Assembly: GCA_041494275.1 (NCBI GenBank)
Contig: JBGQAM010000021.1
Location: forward strand, 1-25,171
DNA from: COMBO-56-21 sp041494275
Lineage (GTDB): Archaea > Thermoplasmatota > Thermoplasmata > UBA10834
DNA: 25,171 bases
Direction of reading: 5' to 3'
Positions 1 through 7,528 of the stretch are shown piece by piece. The position numbers were made by a program, and so were the translations under genes. Every line of letters starts with the position of its first letter. Position 1 is the stretch's first letter. The notes under the pieces were generated by a model, which searched no databases, was not told the origin of the DNA, and saw only the letters and a program-made list of their open reading frames with translations.

Positions 1-2
1 AG

Positions 3-1034
3 AGCACCTCTAAGGAAATAGATCTCACTGACTTCTTCGAAAGGATGTCAGCCGCGTTGAAGAAATCATCAAACGTGTTCTCTCTTGAAGCCAGCCTGGA
101 TGATAGGAAGTCAAACTTGACCAGGCTGATTCGGGGCGGTAGGTTACCAGGAGGGCTCAGATTCTCAATGGATGTGAAGATTCCGAAGCGCGCTATGCAC
201 CTCGCAGTAATCAATGAGATTATGGCCTCTGAGACAGTTGAGGAGTTCAATGTCGTCCATGATGGATCGATATTTATTGCCTACGCACCTCTGCTTGAGT
301 ACCCCGTCTACGTGACATTCGGTTCCGAGTACCGGGAGCTACTCTCAGACAATATCGAAGTCAAAGGTGGATGGACAATAGGTACAATTGGCCCGTCTCC
401 AATTCATCCAAAGATCTATCTAGTGCGCGGGACAGGTACTGAACCAGAACAGGAGAAACGACTACGATTGTACCGAAAGAGCGACAATATTCTTTTGGTG
501 GCAGATCAGAACTGGCTCACATTGAAGGATTTGGCGTGGAGAATCTTGTACGAGCTGGCATTTCCTCTCCGAGAATTCTATTCGGGGATGATACTTGTTG
601 GAAGGGACGTCAAGTACCACGTCGAGATATCCAATAGGCTTGGCGACTTTGAGAAAACCCTGAGGGATTTGTATGCTGTGCCCGTGTGGAGGTTTTTCAA
701 AGCCAGACAGATGGCGCGGGTAGCTAGAAGGGATCTGTGCGAAATACACATCAAGCTACTGGAGTCCCAGTCTGAATCACTCAGACTCGCGAGGGTTCGC
801 AGCGAGATTCATTCCTTCCTGGAGCTCAGCCCGATTCTGCACCTCGTCGAGGATTACTTTGAAGATCACCTCCAAGGAAGATACCCTATCCCAGATTCCA
901 TCGACATGGTGTTGAGTCATTTCGGCGAAGAACTAAGGACTTTCGAGAACAGCTACTCTACCATTGATGCGGCTCTTGCAGGGGGGCTGATCGGCGCCGC
1001 GGCGGCAGCGATCGGGCTCCTCGCGTTCTTATGA
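3..1034 (+). CDS. Hypothetical protein with C-terminal hydrophobic segment, probably cut by the window edge
   Basis: I do not recognise this family. The frame is open from the first full codon (position 3). An ATG at 45 could start a 329-residue protein, but no ribosome binding site precedes it and the upstream codons read as protein (STSKEIDLTDFFER), so the true start may lie outside the window. The body is a mix of basic and acidic residues without a recognised motif. The last 20 or so residues are glycine- and alanine-rich and hydrophobic (AGGLIGAAAAAIGLLAFL), which suggests a C-terminal membrane anchor or a pore-forming helix. It converges on the ATPase gene across a 474-base gap. It probably belongs to the same mobile element as the genes to its right; this is inferred from position only. 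Confidence 0.6.
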   Translation, partial: STSKEIDLTDFFERMSAALKKSSNVFSLEASLDDRKSNLTRLIRGGRLPGGLRFSMDVKIPKRAMHLAVINEIMASETVEEFNVVHDGSIFIAYAPLLEYPVYVTFGSEYRELLSDNIEVKGGWTIGTIGPSPIHPKIYLVRGTGTEPEQEKRLRLYRKSDNILLVADQNWLTLKDLAWRILYELAFPLREFYSGMILVGRDVKYHVEISNRLGDFEKTLRDLYAVPVWRFFKARQMARVARRDLCEIHIKLLESQSESLRLARVRSEIHSFLELSPILHLVEDYFEDHLQGRYPIPDSIDMVLSHFGEELRTFENSYSTIDAALAGGLIGAAAAAIGLLAFL

Positions 1035-1508
1035 TTTCCCATTTCCGCGGGGCGAACGAATCAGCGGATGATCCCCAGTACTCAAGAAGCTAGGCAGGAT
1101 GGTCTCGCTGCCGGTGGCGCGCTTCTTCCAGTCGGAGACCATGAGCTGCGGCCACAGGATGATCGGCAGCCCTGACACGATCACGAGCCCGCAGGAACAG
1201 GATCGCGAATCCGCCGCGAGAATCACCTCGGCCCGAGCCTTCTCGAGCTCGAGAACCTAGCCCTTGCCCGTGATGAGGCCATGGCTTCAACTCCCATTCC
1301 TCTCGCGCGTACGCGTGACTGCCGTGTCGGCGTCTGCGCGACGAGCGCCTGTGTCTGCGTCCGATGCTGCCTTCAGCCCCCCTCACACGCGTTATGTTGC
1401 TGAAAACATCCCCCTTGGTCGGTCGGTCCGAAATTCGAGCCGTTGGCGGGGCATTGATGCAGACCAATTCCGAATGCGGACGTTCGATAGGAACGACCGA
1501 GAAAGCCA
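1035..1508. other. Gene-poor GC-rich gap between convergent genes, possible decayed coding remnant
   Basis: No convincing gene is seen in these 474 bases. On the minus strand, the stretch 1226-1029 encodes a hydrophobic run (GLVIVSGLPIILWPQL) followed by a basic stretch, preceded in frame by LELEKARAEVIL and then a TAG stop. It has no ATG. This could be the tail of a decayed membrane protein or a chance reading. The base composition is richer in GC than the flanking element genes. The other open frames here are arginine- and serine-rich and look like shadows. Confidence 0.4.
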
Positions 1509-2717
1509 CTAGGTGATGCCTCGACACCAATCAATTACCGTGCTCTTCGGCTTCTTCAGGATTTCCGCGATGTATGGCGTACTTCTTCCTTGCCGTCGCA
1601 ACCACTGAGCGATTGCCTTCGGTTCGATCTCTGCGTCCTCCTGTTCGCCCTTGTGTCGATCAACATATCCGAGTATCGCTTCCCATTGATTGAGTGAGGG
1701 GTCGATTGTTCCCATGAAGTTGAACAACCGTTCGATGTCCATATCCAAGGAGAACCACTGGAGTTGATCAGGATCATACTCCAATGTGGTCGGCGGAACG
1801 GGGGAGACCACACGTGCCGACATCTTGATCCCCTGCCTTATCGATGCCCAAACGGTCTTGACCGACAACTTCTCAAACTCCGCAACAGCGGTCTGCACGA
1901 CCACGGTGGGGATGACTGATTGATAGTGCGCGATGAACAAAAGCGATGCATGCATCTTGCCAAAGCAGAGCGCGAGCTTTCCTAGATCAACGTTCTTGGG
2001 CCGAACCGTATCCGTTTTGTGCCAGAAAAGCGCCGCTTCATCGAAGGTGATGCTCACTTCCTTCTCAGTAAGCCGGGATTCACACACGCTCCTCAGCAGC
2101 GAGGACACAGTAGCGCAGTATGTGTAGCCCTTCGGGGCTTTCTTGACGGCAATGTTAGATTTCACATCAATGCCCTGCTTGAGGAACAGCTCATCAAGAT
2201 AAAGCGCGAAGTTGGTTTTTCCGAACTTGATCGGCCCCCGCAACGTCGCCTTCGTGCCCCTGCCGTGCCAACTCGTCCAAATGGCAGGATTGTACATGTC
2301 CCACGAATCCGTACCCGCGTCGTCGGGCATGAAATACCGCATAGCACCGATCCGCGTCAGCGGGTCGAGGCTGCATAGCATTTGATTGAATTGAACCCTG
2401 CATGTCGAGGTGAATGCCCTGCGAATCGGGGGCACCAGCCAAGGTTCCTTATCGTTGCCAACATCCACGCACTGGTCGATCTCCTCCGTATCGAGGCCGT
2501 AGGTCTCAGCCGTCATGGAACGTTCCTTTCGGATCCTGCGTATACCGAACGCCTGGATATCGTCCAACTTCTGAGTCCATTGTTTCAAGACGCTGGTTTC
2601 GGCGCAGATCGGCACGAGGATGTCCATCATCTTGTCCGCAGTCATGTAGTCGCTTTTCAATTCCTGTGCGAGATTCTTTGCGACCTTAGCCATTTCCAGG
2701 ACTTTCGTCTGCGACAT
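1509..2717 (-). CDS. P-loop ATPase with C-terminal helix-turn-helix, possibly FtsK/HerA-like
   Basis: This is a nucleotide-binding protein of about 402 residues. A Walker A motif GPIKFGKT lies near residues 161-168, and a Walker B-like strand SITFDEA near 223-228 supplies the acidic pair DE. A further hydrophobic strand (HASLLFIAHY) may be the sensor strand. This order fits the FtsK/HerA class of DNA-pumping ATPases found in archaeal plasmids and viruses, but the assignment is inference. The C-terminal 35 residues (AIAQWLRRQGRS then YIAEILKKPKSTVIDW) look like a helix-turn-helix, so a DNA-binding tail is fused to the ATPase. I chose the ATG at 2717. A GTG at 2735 is an alternative: it lies just after the stop of the upstream gene and close to a GGTGAG ribosome binding site. 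Likely roles are packaging, partition or mobilisation of the element. Confidence 0.7.
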   Translation of the reverse strand: MSQTKVLEMAKVAKNLAQELKSDYMTADKMMDILVPICAETSVLKQWTQKLDDIQAFGIRRIRKERSMTAETYGLDTEEIDQCVDVGNDKEPWLVPPIRRAFTSTCRVQFNQMLCSLDPLTRIGAMRYFMPDDAGTDSWDMYNPAIWTSWHGRGTKATLRGPIKFGKTNFALYLDELFLKQGIDVKSNIAVKKAPKGYTYCATVSSLLRSVCESRLTEKEVSITFDEAALFWHKTDTVRPKNVDLGKLALCFGKMHASLLFIAHYQSVIPTVVVQTAVAEFEKLSVKTVWASIRQGIKMSARVVSPVPPTTLEYDPDQLQWFSLDMDIERLFNFMGTIDPSLNQWEAILGYVDRHKGEQEDAEIEPKAIAQWLRRQGRSTPYIAEILKKPKSTVIDWCRGIT

Positions 2718-2739
2718 ATCAGAGGTGTCGGCCACACAC

Positions 2740-3057
2740 TCACCGTTTCTCAATGTCGCCAAGCTTGAAGCCCAGGAGTGCTCGTTCGTCCTTGTAGCAA
2801 GCCTTCTCCGTGCTCCATTCAAGGAAGGCCTCCTTAGTGAACAAGACCTTCAGCTCGGAACCGAGATCGTCCGAGAACGGGGCAACGCCATCGAGCTCAT
2901 AGAAGCTTGCGACATTCCACCAGAACTCTTTTCTATTGAGTGAATGAAAGTAATCGTCGACAAACTTTCGCAACTGCATGGCCGTGCCAAGGTCTCCGAG
3001 GCGTCGGTGGAAGTTGTACGCGGCCTCTTTGGCTGCGTTGATTATGTCATCGGTCAT
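2740..3057 (-). CDS. Small hypothetical protein of the element operon
   Basis: A 105-residue protein with no recognised family. It is mainly helical, with a mix of acidic and aromatic residues (DDYFHSLNRKEFWWNVASFY), and has no signal peptide or membrane helix. The ATG at 3057 is preceded by an AGAGGA ribosome binding site that overlaps the end of the upstream gene, with only two bases between the TAG stop and the ATG. Its own TGA stop provides the GGTGAG site used by the ATPase gene downstream. This tight spacing shows co-transcription with the genes on both sides. It may act with the ATPase, but nothing in the sequence names a function. Confidence 0.65.
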   Translation of the reverse strand: MTDDIINAAKEAAYNFHRRLGDLGTAMQLRKFVDDYFHSLNRKEFWWNVASFYELDGVAPFSDDLGSELKVLFTKEAFLEWSTEKACYKDERALLGFKLGDIEKR

Positions 3058-3059
3058 GG

Positions 3060-3854
3060 CTAAGTCCTCTTCTTCGGTATCTTTGCGAGGCCACGCTTGA
3101 TCTTCTCGGCCGCGGCGTCGATCTCCGCAGGAACTGGCAGAGTATCGGGGCTCCAGTCACCCATGCAATCGACCTCCCGATGGAGTGCTGCCATTTGCTC
3201 GGCCATGTGAGTCTCATGATCCTGGCCCTCGGGACGGGGGCCGATAGGCACCTTCCTAGTCTCCAAATCCTCGTCGCGAAGTATAGACGGGAGTGGTACT
3301 CTAGGGCTGTCTATCGCTGCTGGAAGCTGTGGTGCTGGCTGCTCCGCTGCAAACTTCTCGCGTTCCATTGCGAGCCTCTTCTCCTCGACCCGTTCCATGA
3401 GCTGGCCATATATGTACGAGTCCAGTGCTTTTTCGGGATACGAAAGTGCCCATGGCAGCAAGCCACTGCGGACTAAATCCTTCTGGACGATATCCCAAAT
3501 ATCGGCCAGAAGCGGATAACGTGTCCAACATTCGTTCATCTCAAGTATGCCGATTGGGACACCCGCGATGAACTTGTCCGCATTCTTCGTCAAGATGTCT
3601 TGTCGAAGGTTCGGGTCGTCGAGGCGTTCTAGGACTTCCTTGATAGCCTTCGAATCTCCCATATGTGGATGGCACGCCCTAATCAGGCCATCCAGCTCCA
3701 TGAACTTGTCCGTCATCGACTTCGCCCTCATCCACCTATGATAGTGATCTAGGATTGTAGGGCGAACGCACTCTGATCGCGTCGGGTCTAGACTTGCTTG
3801 TGCATCGGCCACCTCGTCCAGTGCCTGGTCAGCAGTTCGCCCATCTACGACCAC
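3060..3854 (-). CDS. Hypothetical protein, helical, proline-rich linker
   Basis: A 264-residue protein of unknown family. The first 170 residues are predicted helical, with several HxH- and W-rich stretches. A charged coiled-coil-like segment follows (QLMERVEEKRLAMEREKF), then a proline-rich linker, then a lysine-rich tail (KIKRGLAKIPKKRT). The start is a GTG directly after the TAA stop of the upstream gene, with GGAGG about seven bases before it, so translation is coupled. It is the second gene of a leftward four-gene block ending in the P-loop ATPase. A virion or DNA-handling accessory role would fit the context but is not shown by any motif. Confidence 0.65.
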   Translation of the reverse strand: MVVDGRTADQALDEVADAQASLDPTRSECVRPTILDHYHRWMRAKSMTDKFMELDGLIRACHPHMGDSKAIKEVLERLDDPNLRQDILTKNADKFIAGVPIGILEMNECWTRYPLLADIWDIVQKDLVRSGLLPWALSYPEKALDSYIYGQLMERVEEKRLAMEREKFAAEQPAPQLPAAIDSPRVPLPSILRDEDLETRKVPIGPRPEGQDHETHMAEQMAALHREVDCMGDWSPDTLPVPAEIDAAAEKIKRGLAKIPKKRT

Positions 3855-4241
3855 TTACGCGCCCTCCTCGTCAGAGATGGGTGGATTCTTGCGAATCGTT
3901 CTCAGTATCTCTTTTTTGAGGGCGGCACGTTGCATGAACCCGATGGCCTCCGCCTCCGCAACCTTCTTCGCCTCGGCATCGAGCCATTGGTCGTCCTCGA
4001 GAAGCTCTATCGCATGAGTCTTGTCTCCGCCTTCCCGAAGAGCCTCGGATAGTATCGTGTCAATCGCGGCTGCTTTCAGATCATCCTTGACCAAGAGTGT
4101 CCCAGACCGCAGTGCCTGCGACGGCAACGCAGAAGAGGCTTGATGGTCAGTCCGCTTCTGTGTGGTTCTACCGGTCTCAATGCCCTTCGAAGCTAGCGCG
4201 TGTCTAGCCGGTTCTTTTTTCCATCCTTCGGGCTTCTTCAT
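3855..4241 (-). CDS. Hypothetical protein with N-terminal WKKEPARHALASKGI motif
   Basis: A 128-residue protein, first gene of the leftward block. Its N-terminus PEGWKKEPARHALASKGI resembles a short motif I recall at the start of many small archaeal plasmid, virus and chromosomal proteins (W, EP, RH, LA, KGI). The function of that motif is not established to my knowledge. The middle is low in complexity, and the last 70 residues form acidic amphipathic helices (TILSEALREGGDKTHAIELL). A strong ribosome binding site AGGTGAT lies a few bases before the ATG, as expected for a gene that opens an operon. The gene after it begins at the very next base after the stop. Confidence 0.65.
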   Translation of the reverse strand: MKKPEGWKKEPARHALASKGIETGRTTQKRTDHQASSALPSQALRSGTLLVKDDLKAAAIDTILSEALREGGDKTHAIELLEDDQWLDAEAKKVAEAEAIGFMQRAALKKEILRTIRKNPPISDEEGA

Positions 4242-4456
4242 GCAATCACCTGGTGGCGGGGCTGGGAGGGCGATGTCCCCATCCGTTTGCGATTATGGAG
4301 TCCTCCCATGGCCCCGTGGTGATCCCCTATTCGAGACATGTTTTGCGGAGGGCAATCCGAACATGCCTTTGAACACGGGATCATCGGGCTATGCAGGGAC
4401 TCTGGAGGATAATTAGCCCACACACGGAATCATCAATGGGCCGAATGCCGAATGGG

Positions 4457-4987
4457 TCAGAAGACTCCAAGAACTTGGAGGACTTCAATCCAGTATCGGT
4501 ACCATTTTCCAAGAGACGGTCTTGTCTCGCCAAGATTGACAGCGAGCTGTGGTATCTCCGTATTAGTCTGACGAAGAATAAGAACGGCCTCATAGAGGAG
4601 CCAGCAGTGTTCCTTAACCACTTTGTCGTCTTCAGGTTGAATTTGTAGAATTTCGTCAATAAGCCGAAGAGCGTTATTCATTACATGTCGTTCAAGCTCG
4701 CTCGGTCTATGCGTAGACTTGAACAACTCCGTCCTGTGCTCGGGCAGGGCGTAGTACACTTCGCGGCCCTTCCTCGTGAGAATTACGCGTTTCTTCGTCT
4801 TGAGAGAGGCCAGCTGCTTGTAGAAGGTGGATGGAGCACAGTCAATCTTAGCTCGAAGATCCCCAGTATGGATTGGTCCTCTTGATAGCGCGCGAAGGAT
4901 AGTTCTTTGGAACTTGTTCGGAGTGAATTCTGAAAGCTCCGATTCTTCACTCTCCTCGGCATCATCATATCTGGATGTATCCATCAT
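4457..4987 (-). CDS. Winged-helix transcriptional regulator
   Basis: A 176-residue regulator. After an acidic N-terminal stretch (EESEESELSEF), residues 26-80 read as a winged helix: QRTILRALSRGPIHTGDLR as helices 1-2, then CAPSTFYKQLASLKTKKRVIL as the recognition helix and wing. The C-terminal half is helical and may mediate dimerisation. The start ATGATG lies about 34 bases from a TATA-like sequence at 5015-5028, and a 14-base palindrome (GTAAT-CCGC-ATTAC) sits between the TATA box and the expected transcription start. The gene is divergent from a ribbon-helix-helix protein. This is the classic layout of a plasmid or virus control switch; the target is inferred, not shown. Confidence 0.75.
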   Translation of the reverse strand: MMDTSRYDDAEESEESELSEFTPNKFQRTILRALSRGPIHTGDLRAKIDCAPSTFYKQLASLKTKKRVILTRKGREVYYALPEHRTELFKSTHRPSELERHVMNNALRLIDEILQIQPEDDKVVKEHCWLLYEAVLILRQTNTEIPQLAVNLGETRPSLGKWYRYWIEVLQVLGVF

Positions 4988-5001
4988 ATAGACCTTGTAG
5001 A

Positions 5002-5030
5002 GTAATCCGCATTACATATTATATATCTAT
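5002..5030. promoter_or_regulatory. Divergent promoter with palindromic operator
   Basis: The 65 bases between the winged-helix gene (minus) and the ribbon-helix-helix gene (plus) hold a TATA-rich run (ATATTATATATCTAT, 5016-5030) that can serve either strand. Beside it lies a perfect 5-base inverted repeat, GTAAT (5002-5006) and ATTAC (5011-5015). A repressor bound there would block the minus promoter and touch the upstream edge of the plus promoter. Either flanking regulator could be the ligand. Confidence 0.55.
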
Positions 5031-5052
5031 CGTTGGTGTGAATGACTAAGAC

Positions 5053-5187
5053 ATGAGACTGTTCAATTTGAACATGCCCGCTCCGCTGATGGAGGCGCTA
5101 CGACAGGAAGCGGATAGAAAGGGCAACTCAATCGCCGCGGAAATACGAGAGCGGCTCGCAAGATCACTCGAAGAACGGAAACAATAA
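5053..5187 (+). CDS. Small ribbon-helix-helix DNA-binding protein
   Basis: A 44-residue protein. The start reads MRLFNLNMPAPLMEALRQEA, followed by DRKGNSIAAEIRERLARSL. This is a full Arc/MetJ/CopG-type fold: a short beta strand (RLFNLNMP), helix 1 (PLMEALRQEADRKG) and helix 2 beginning after the conserved N-S-I (SIAAEIRERLARSLEE). Such proteins bind operator DNA as dimers and often control plasmid copy number or virus genes. It starts at an ATG about 23 bases past the TATA-rich run and opens the rightward block that carries the helicase. There is almost no leader. Family assignment is confident from the pattern; regulation of its own divergent promoter is inferred. Confidence 0.75.
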   Translation: MRLFNLNMPAPLMEALRQEADRKGNSIAAEIRERLARSLEERKQ

Positions 5188-5216
5188 CAGTATTGGAGGG
5201 AGCGGAGGGCAATACG

Positions 5217-5525
5217 TTGGAATTTATCTACAATGAGAATCCTTGTGTCGATGGAACTAGGGCCGTTCATGAGAAGACATGCGAATACATGATTTCTCTC
5301 GTTGTGAGGACTGATCCACGCACTCTGAACGACTGGCTGAAAGAAGGTCAGAAACATGCGCTCGAGGTCGTACGTATTGTCAACGGCGCTGGTTATGTTA
5401 TTGTAAGGCAAGAGGAGCTCAACGCACTTCACGACAAGATTCTGCAGCAGCGGAATGAGCTTCTGCATCTCAGAGTCAGAATCGTCAACCAAGGAATTCT
5501 AATCGAAGACGGGGGGAGGCAATGA
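5217..5525 (+). CDS. Small hypothetical protein with C-terminal coiled coil
   Basis: A protein of about 102 residues, translated just before the large helicase. The TTG at 5217 is chosen because GGAGGG lies seven bases before it; a TTG at 5193 would add eight residues but has no binding site. The C-terminal third (EELNALHDKILQQRNELLHLRVRI) has heptad-like hydrophobic spacing and may form a coiled coil. The preceding part (RTLNDWLKEGQKHALEVVRI) looks like a small helical or helix-turn-helix segment. Its TGA overlaps the ATG of the next gene (ATGA), so the two are translationally coupled. It may be a partner or loader of the helicase; this is inference from coupling. Confidence 0.6.
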   Translation: MEFIYNENPCVDGTRAVHEKTCEYMISLVVRTDPRTLNDWLKEGQKHALEVVRIVNGAGYVIVRQEELNALHDKILQQRNELLHLRVRIVNQGILIEDGGRQ

Positions 5526-7528
5526 GCATCGAACCAGCCAAGGCCCGTCAGATCTGCGATGAAGTTATCGCCGAGATTCAGAAGCACGGCTTCGACATGG
5601 CGACTGGGAAATGGAATGGACAGGATGGCGGAAAGGCTCCGGATGAGTGGGTTAAATGGCTTGAGGTAGTCCAATCCAGAATGGACGAGGATTTGGCGTC
5701 AGCTGTTTGGACCCTCTTCACTGAAGAACGGACACGACAACAGCTGCCGCCAGACGCGGCAGCTGGAGATAAGACGGCGAAGCCAGCGGTCGAGACCTAT
5801 GAATATGAATGGACGCCCACTGAAAACATTGTATGGCAGCCTGATGGAATCGTAATCCGTTACTACCCGAAGAAGGGTGATTGTCAAGACACGCCAATCA
5901 TAGGCGGCCTAGTAAGACCACTTGCTCGGAGTCTAGTTGATGGCGAAGAGCTTGTTGAGTTTGTCTATGACGGGGGGTCGACTGCAACCACTTTGCCAGA
6001 GATGATCAAGCTGCTCAGAAACCGAGGGCAGATCTTCGATAGGCGCGCCGAATGGATTCTCTCCTTCCTCGTATCCAAGATGGCCACGACTCGCCGAGTA
6101 GTGCATGCGACATTCGGTGTCTATGATGATCTTGTTCCAGGCCAGCTCACATTGAACTACGATGTCCACCCGAGGAGTGCTGATCAGGTGCTCGTCTGCC
6201 AGCAAGTCTCCCCGAACTTCAAGTTCGCTCCTTGGAAACACCGCTACATGGACACGTACGAGTCCTTCAATGATTTGTTCCAGCCCTTCGAAGTGCGCCC
6301 CATAATCGGTGCTCAAATTATGGCAAATTTCAATGAGATAATGAGATCCGTCGGCTGGATGTGTCCGGACATTTATGACTGGTCATATCACAGCGATACG
6401 GGGAAGACCACAAAAGCCGACGCATATACAACCCTTCTTTACGGGACACTGGGGATCGATGGCGAAACCCTTGAAAGCGCCTATAGAATGGGATCCCTAC
6501 GAGCTTCGATCTGTTCGGTTATCGGGATTCACGAAGTCGAGAACATTCACCAGAGAGTCTGGAGTGGAATGAAGAGCGCGCCAGAATCACCAATCGCGCT
6601 CCGCCGTGGGACGCGAGAGCAGGGAATGAATGTGTACGGCTCTCGTGCAACATTCAACTTCACGGCCAACCGTCTGATAATACGACGGCCAGATTCGTTG
6701 AAACGGCTAATTGTGGTTCATTCAAAAGATGATCTCGTTGCTCTCGAGAAGCGGTGGCGTCACAAGAGCAAGTTCGACGAGCTCATGGCCAATATGAAAC
6801 CGATGGGATTCAGATTGCTCGAAGAGCTATTGACATTCAATCCTGTATTTCAATCACGTGAGAGTCTGATTCGAGAGGTCGCTAAGAACTCACTCATAAT
6901 AAGGAAGATAGCCCGAGCCGATGAACACCCACTCATGTCCTCTCGCTGTGATTTGTGGGGACATAATCTGACTGGCAACCAAGCATGGGACTGGCTGTGC
7001 AAAATCTGTGAGACTCCCCATGTGGGTCTGTCCCCAGAGGAGTACTACAAGCAAGTCATCAAAGTCAACGATATCGCAACCTTCGAATCAGCGCAAGACC
7101 CAGTAGAAGTATTCCTGGAATGGTTTTCTGGATGGAGGAGCGAGCATACACGACCCAGACGATCATATGACAATTTCGGGTATGTTGACACCACGTATGT
7201 TCAGGGCAAGGATGAGCTCTTCGTTGAGGACACCCTGCCCGTCCCGTGTTACTACGTCGTCGAATACCTCATAGAGGAATACAACAAGAAGAATCAGGCC
7301 AACCAGTTCGGCTCGCTAAAAGCACTCACCCTCCAGGCAGCGGATTACGCAGGCGTTGATCCCGCGAGTGTGCTTGACAAAGATGGGTATGCGAAGGTGA
7401 TCAAGATCGGTGGGGTGACTAGACGAGTAGCCTTTGTCCCTAAGGACCCTACACCGCACCGCAAGGTCACTCCGAACACGCCGAGCGAAGAGGACGACCA
7501 TGACGATGACTTCGAGGAGGAAGAGTAG
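5522..7528 (+). CDS. Large replication helicase candidate (DUF927/SF3-like), degenerate P-loop
   Basis: A 668-residue protein, the largest of the accessory region. Residues 288-297 read DWSYHSDTGKTTKAD, a P-loop that keeps GKTT but lacks the usual leading glycine. About 45 residues later, SVIGIHEVENIHQRVW could be the Walker B strand with the acidic pair shifted, followed by a sensor-like strand RATFNFTANRLIIR. This order resembles the DUF927 helicase family used by plasmids and viruses for replication. The N-terminal 130 residues have no match I know. The C-terminus is a very acidic tail (EEDDHDDDFEEEE). It is directly followed by the iteron-like repeats, as expected for a replication initiator or helicase. 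Family call is tentative; replication role is inference from motif and position. Confidence 0.6.
   Translation: MSIEPAKARQICDEVIAEIQKHGFDMATGKWNGQDGGKAPDEWVKWLEVVQSRMDEDLASAVWTLFTEERTRQQLPPDAAAGDKTAKPAVETYEYEWTPTENIVWQPDGIVIRYYPKKGDCQDTPIIGGLVRPLARSLVDGEELVEFVYDGGSTATTLPEMIKLLRNRGQIFDRRAEWILSFLVSKMATTRRVVHATFGVYDDLVPGQLTLNYDVHPRSADQVLVCQQVSPNFKFAPWKHRYMDTYESFNDLFQPFEVRPIIGAQIMANFNEIMRSVGWMCPDIYDWSYHSDTGKTTKADAYTTLLYGTLGIDGETLESAYRMGSLRASICSVIGIHEVENIHQRVWSGMKSAPESPIALRRGTREQGMNVYGSRATFNFTANRLIIRRPDSLKRLIVVHSKDDLVALEKRWRHKSKFDELMANMKPMGFRLLEELLTFNPVFQSRESLIREVAKNSLIIRKIARADEHPLMSSRCDLWGHNLTGNQAWDWLCKICETPHVGLSPEEYYKQVIKVNDIATFESAQDPVEVFLEWFSGWRSEHTRPRRSYDNFGYVDTTYVQGKDELFVEDTLPVPCYYVVEYLIEEYNKKNQANQFGSLKALTLQAADYAGVDPASVLDKDGYAKVIKIGGVTRRVAFVPKDPTPHRKVTPNTPSEEDDHDDDFEEEE

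Noticed and set aside
1090..1530. A 146-codon minus frame in the first gap
   Set aside because: Arginine-, serine- and histidine-rich with no domain pattern; it overlaps the end of the ATPase gene in another frame and looks like GC-rich shadow sequence.
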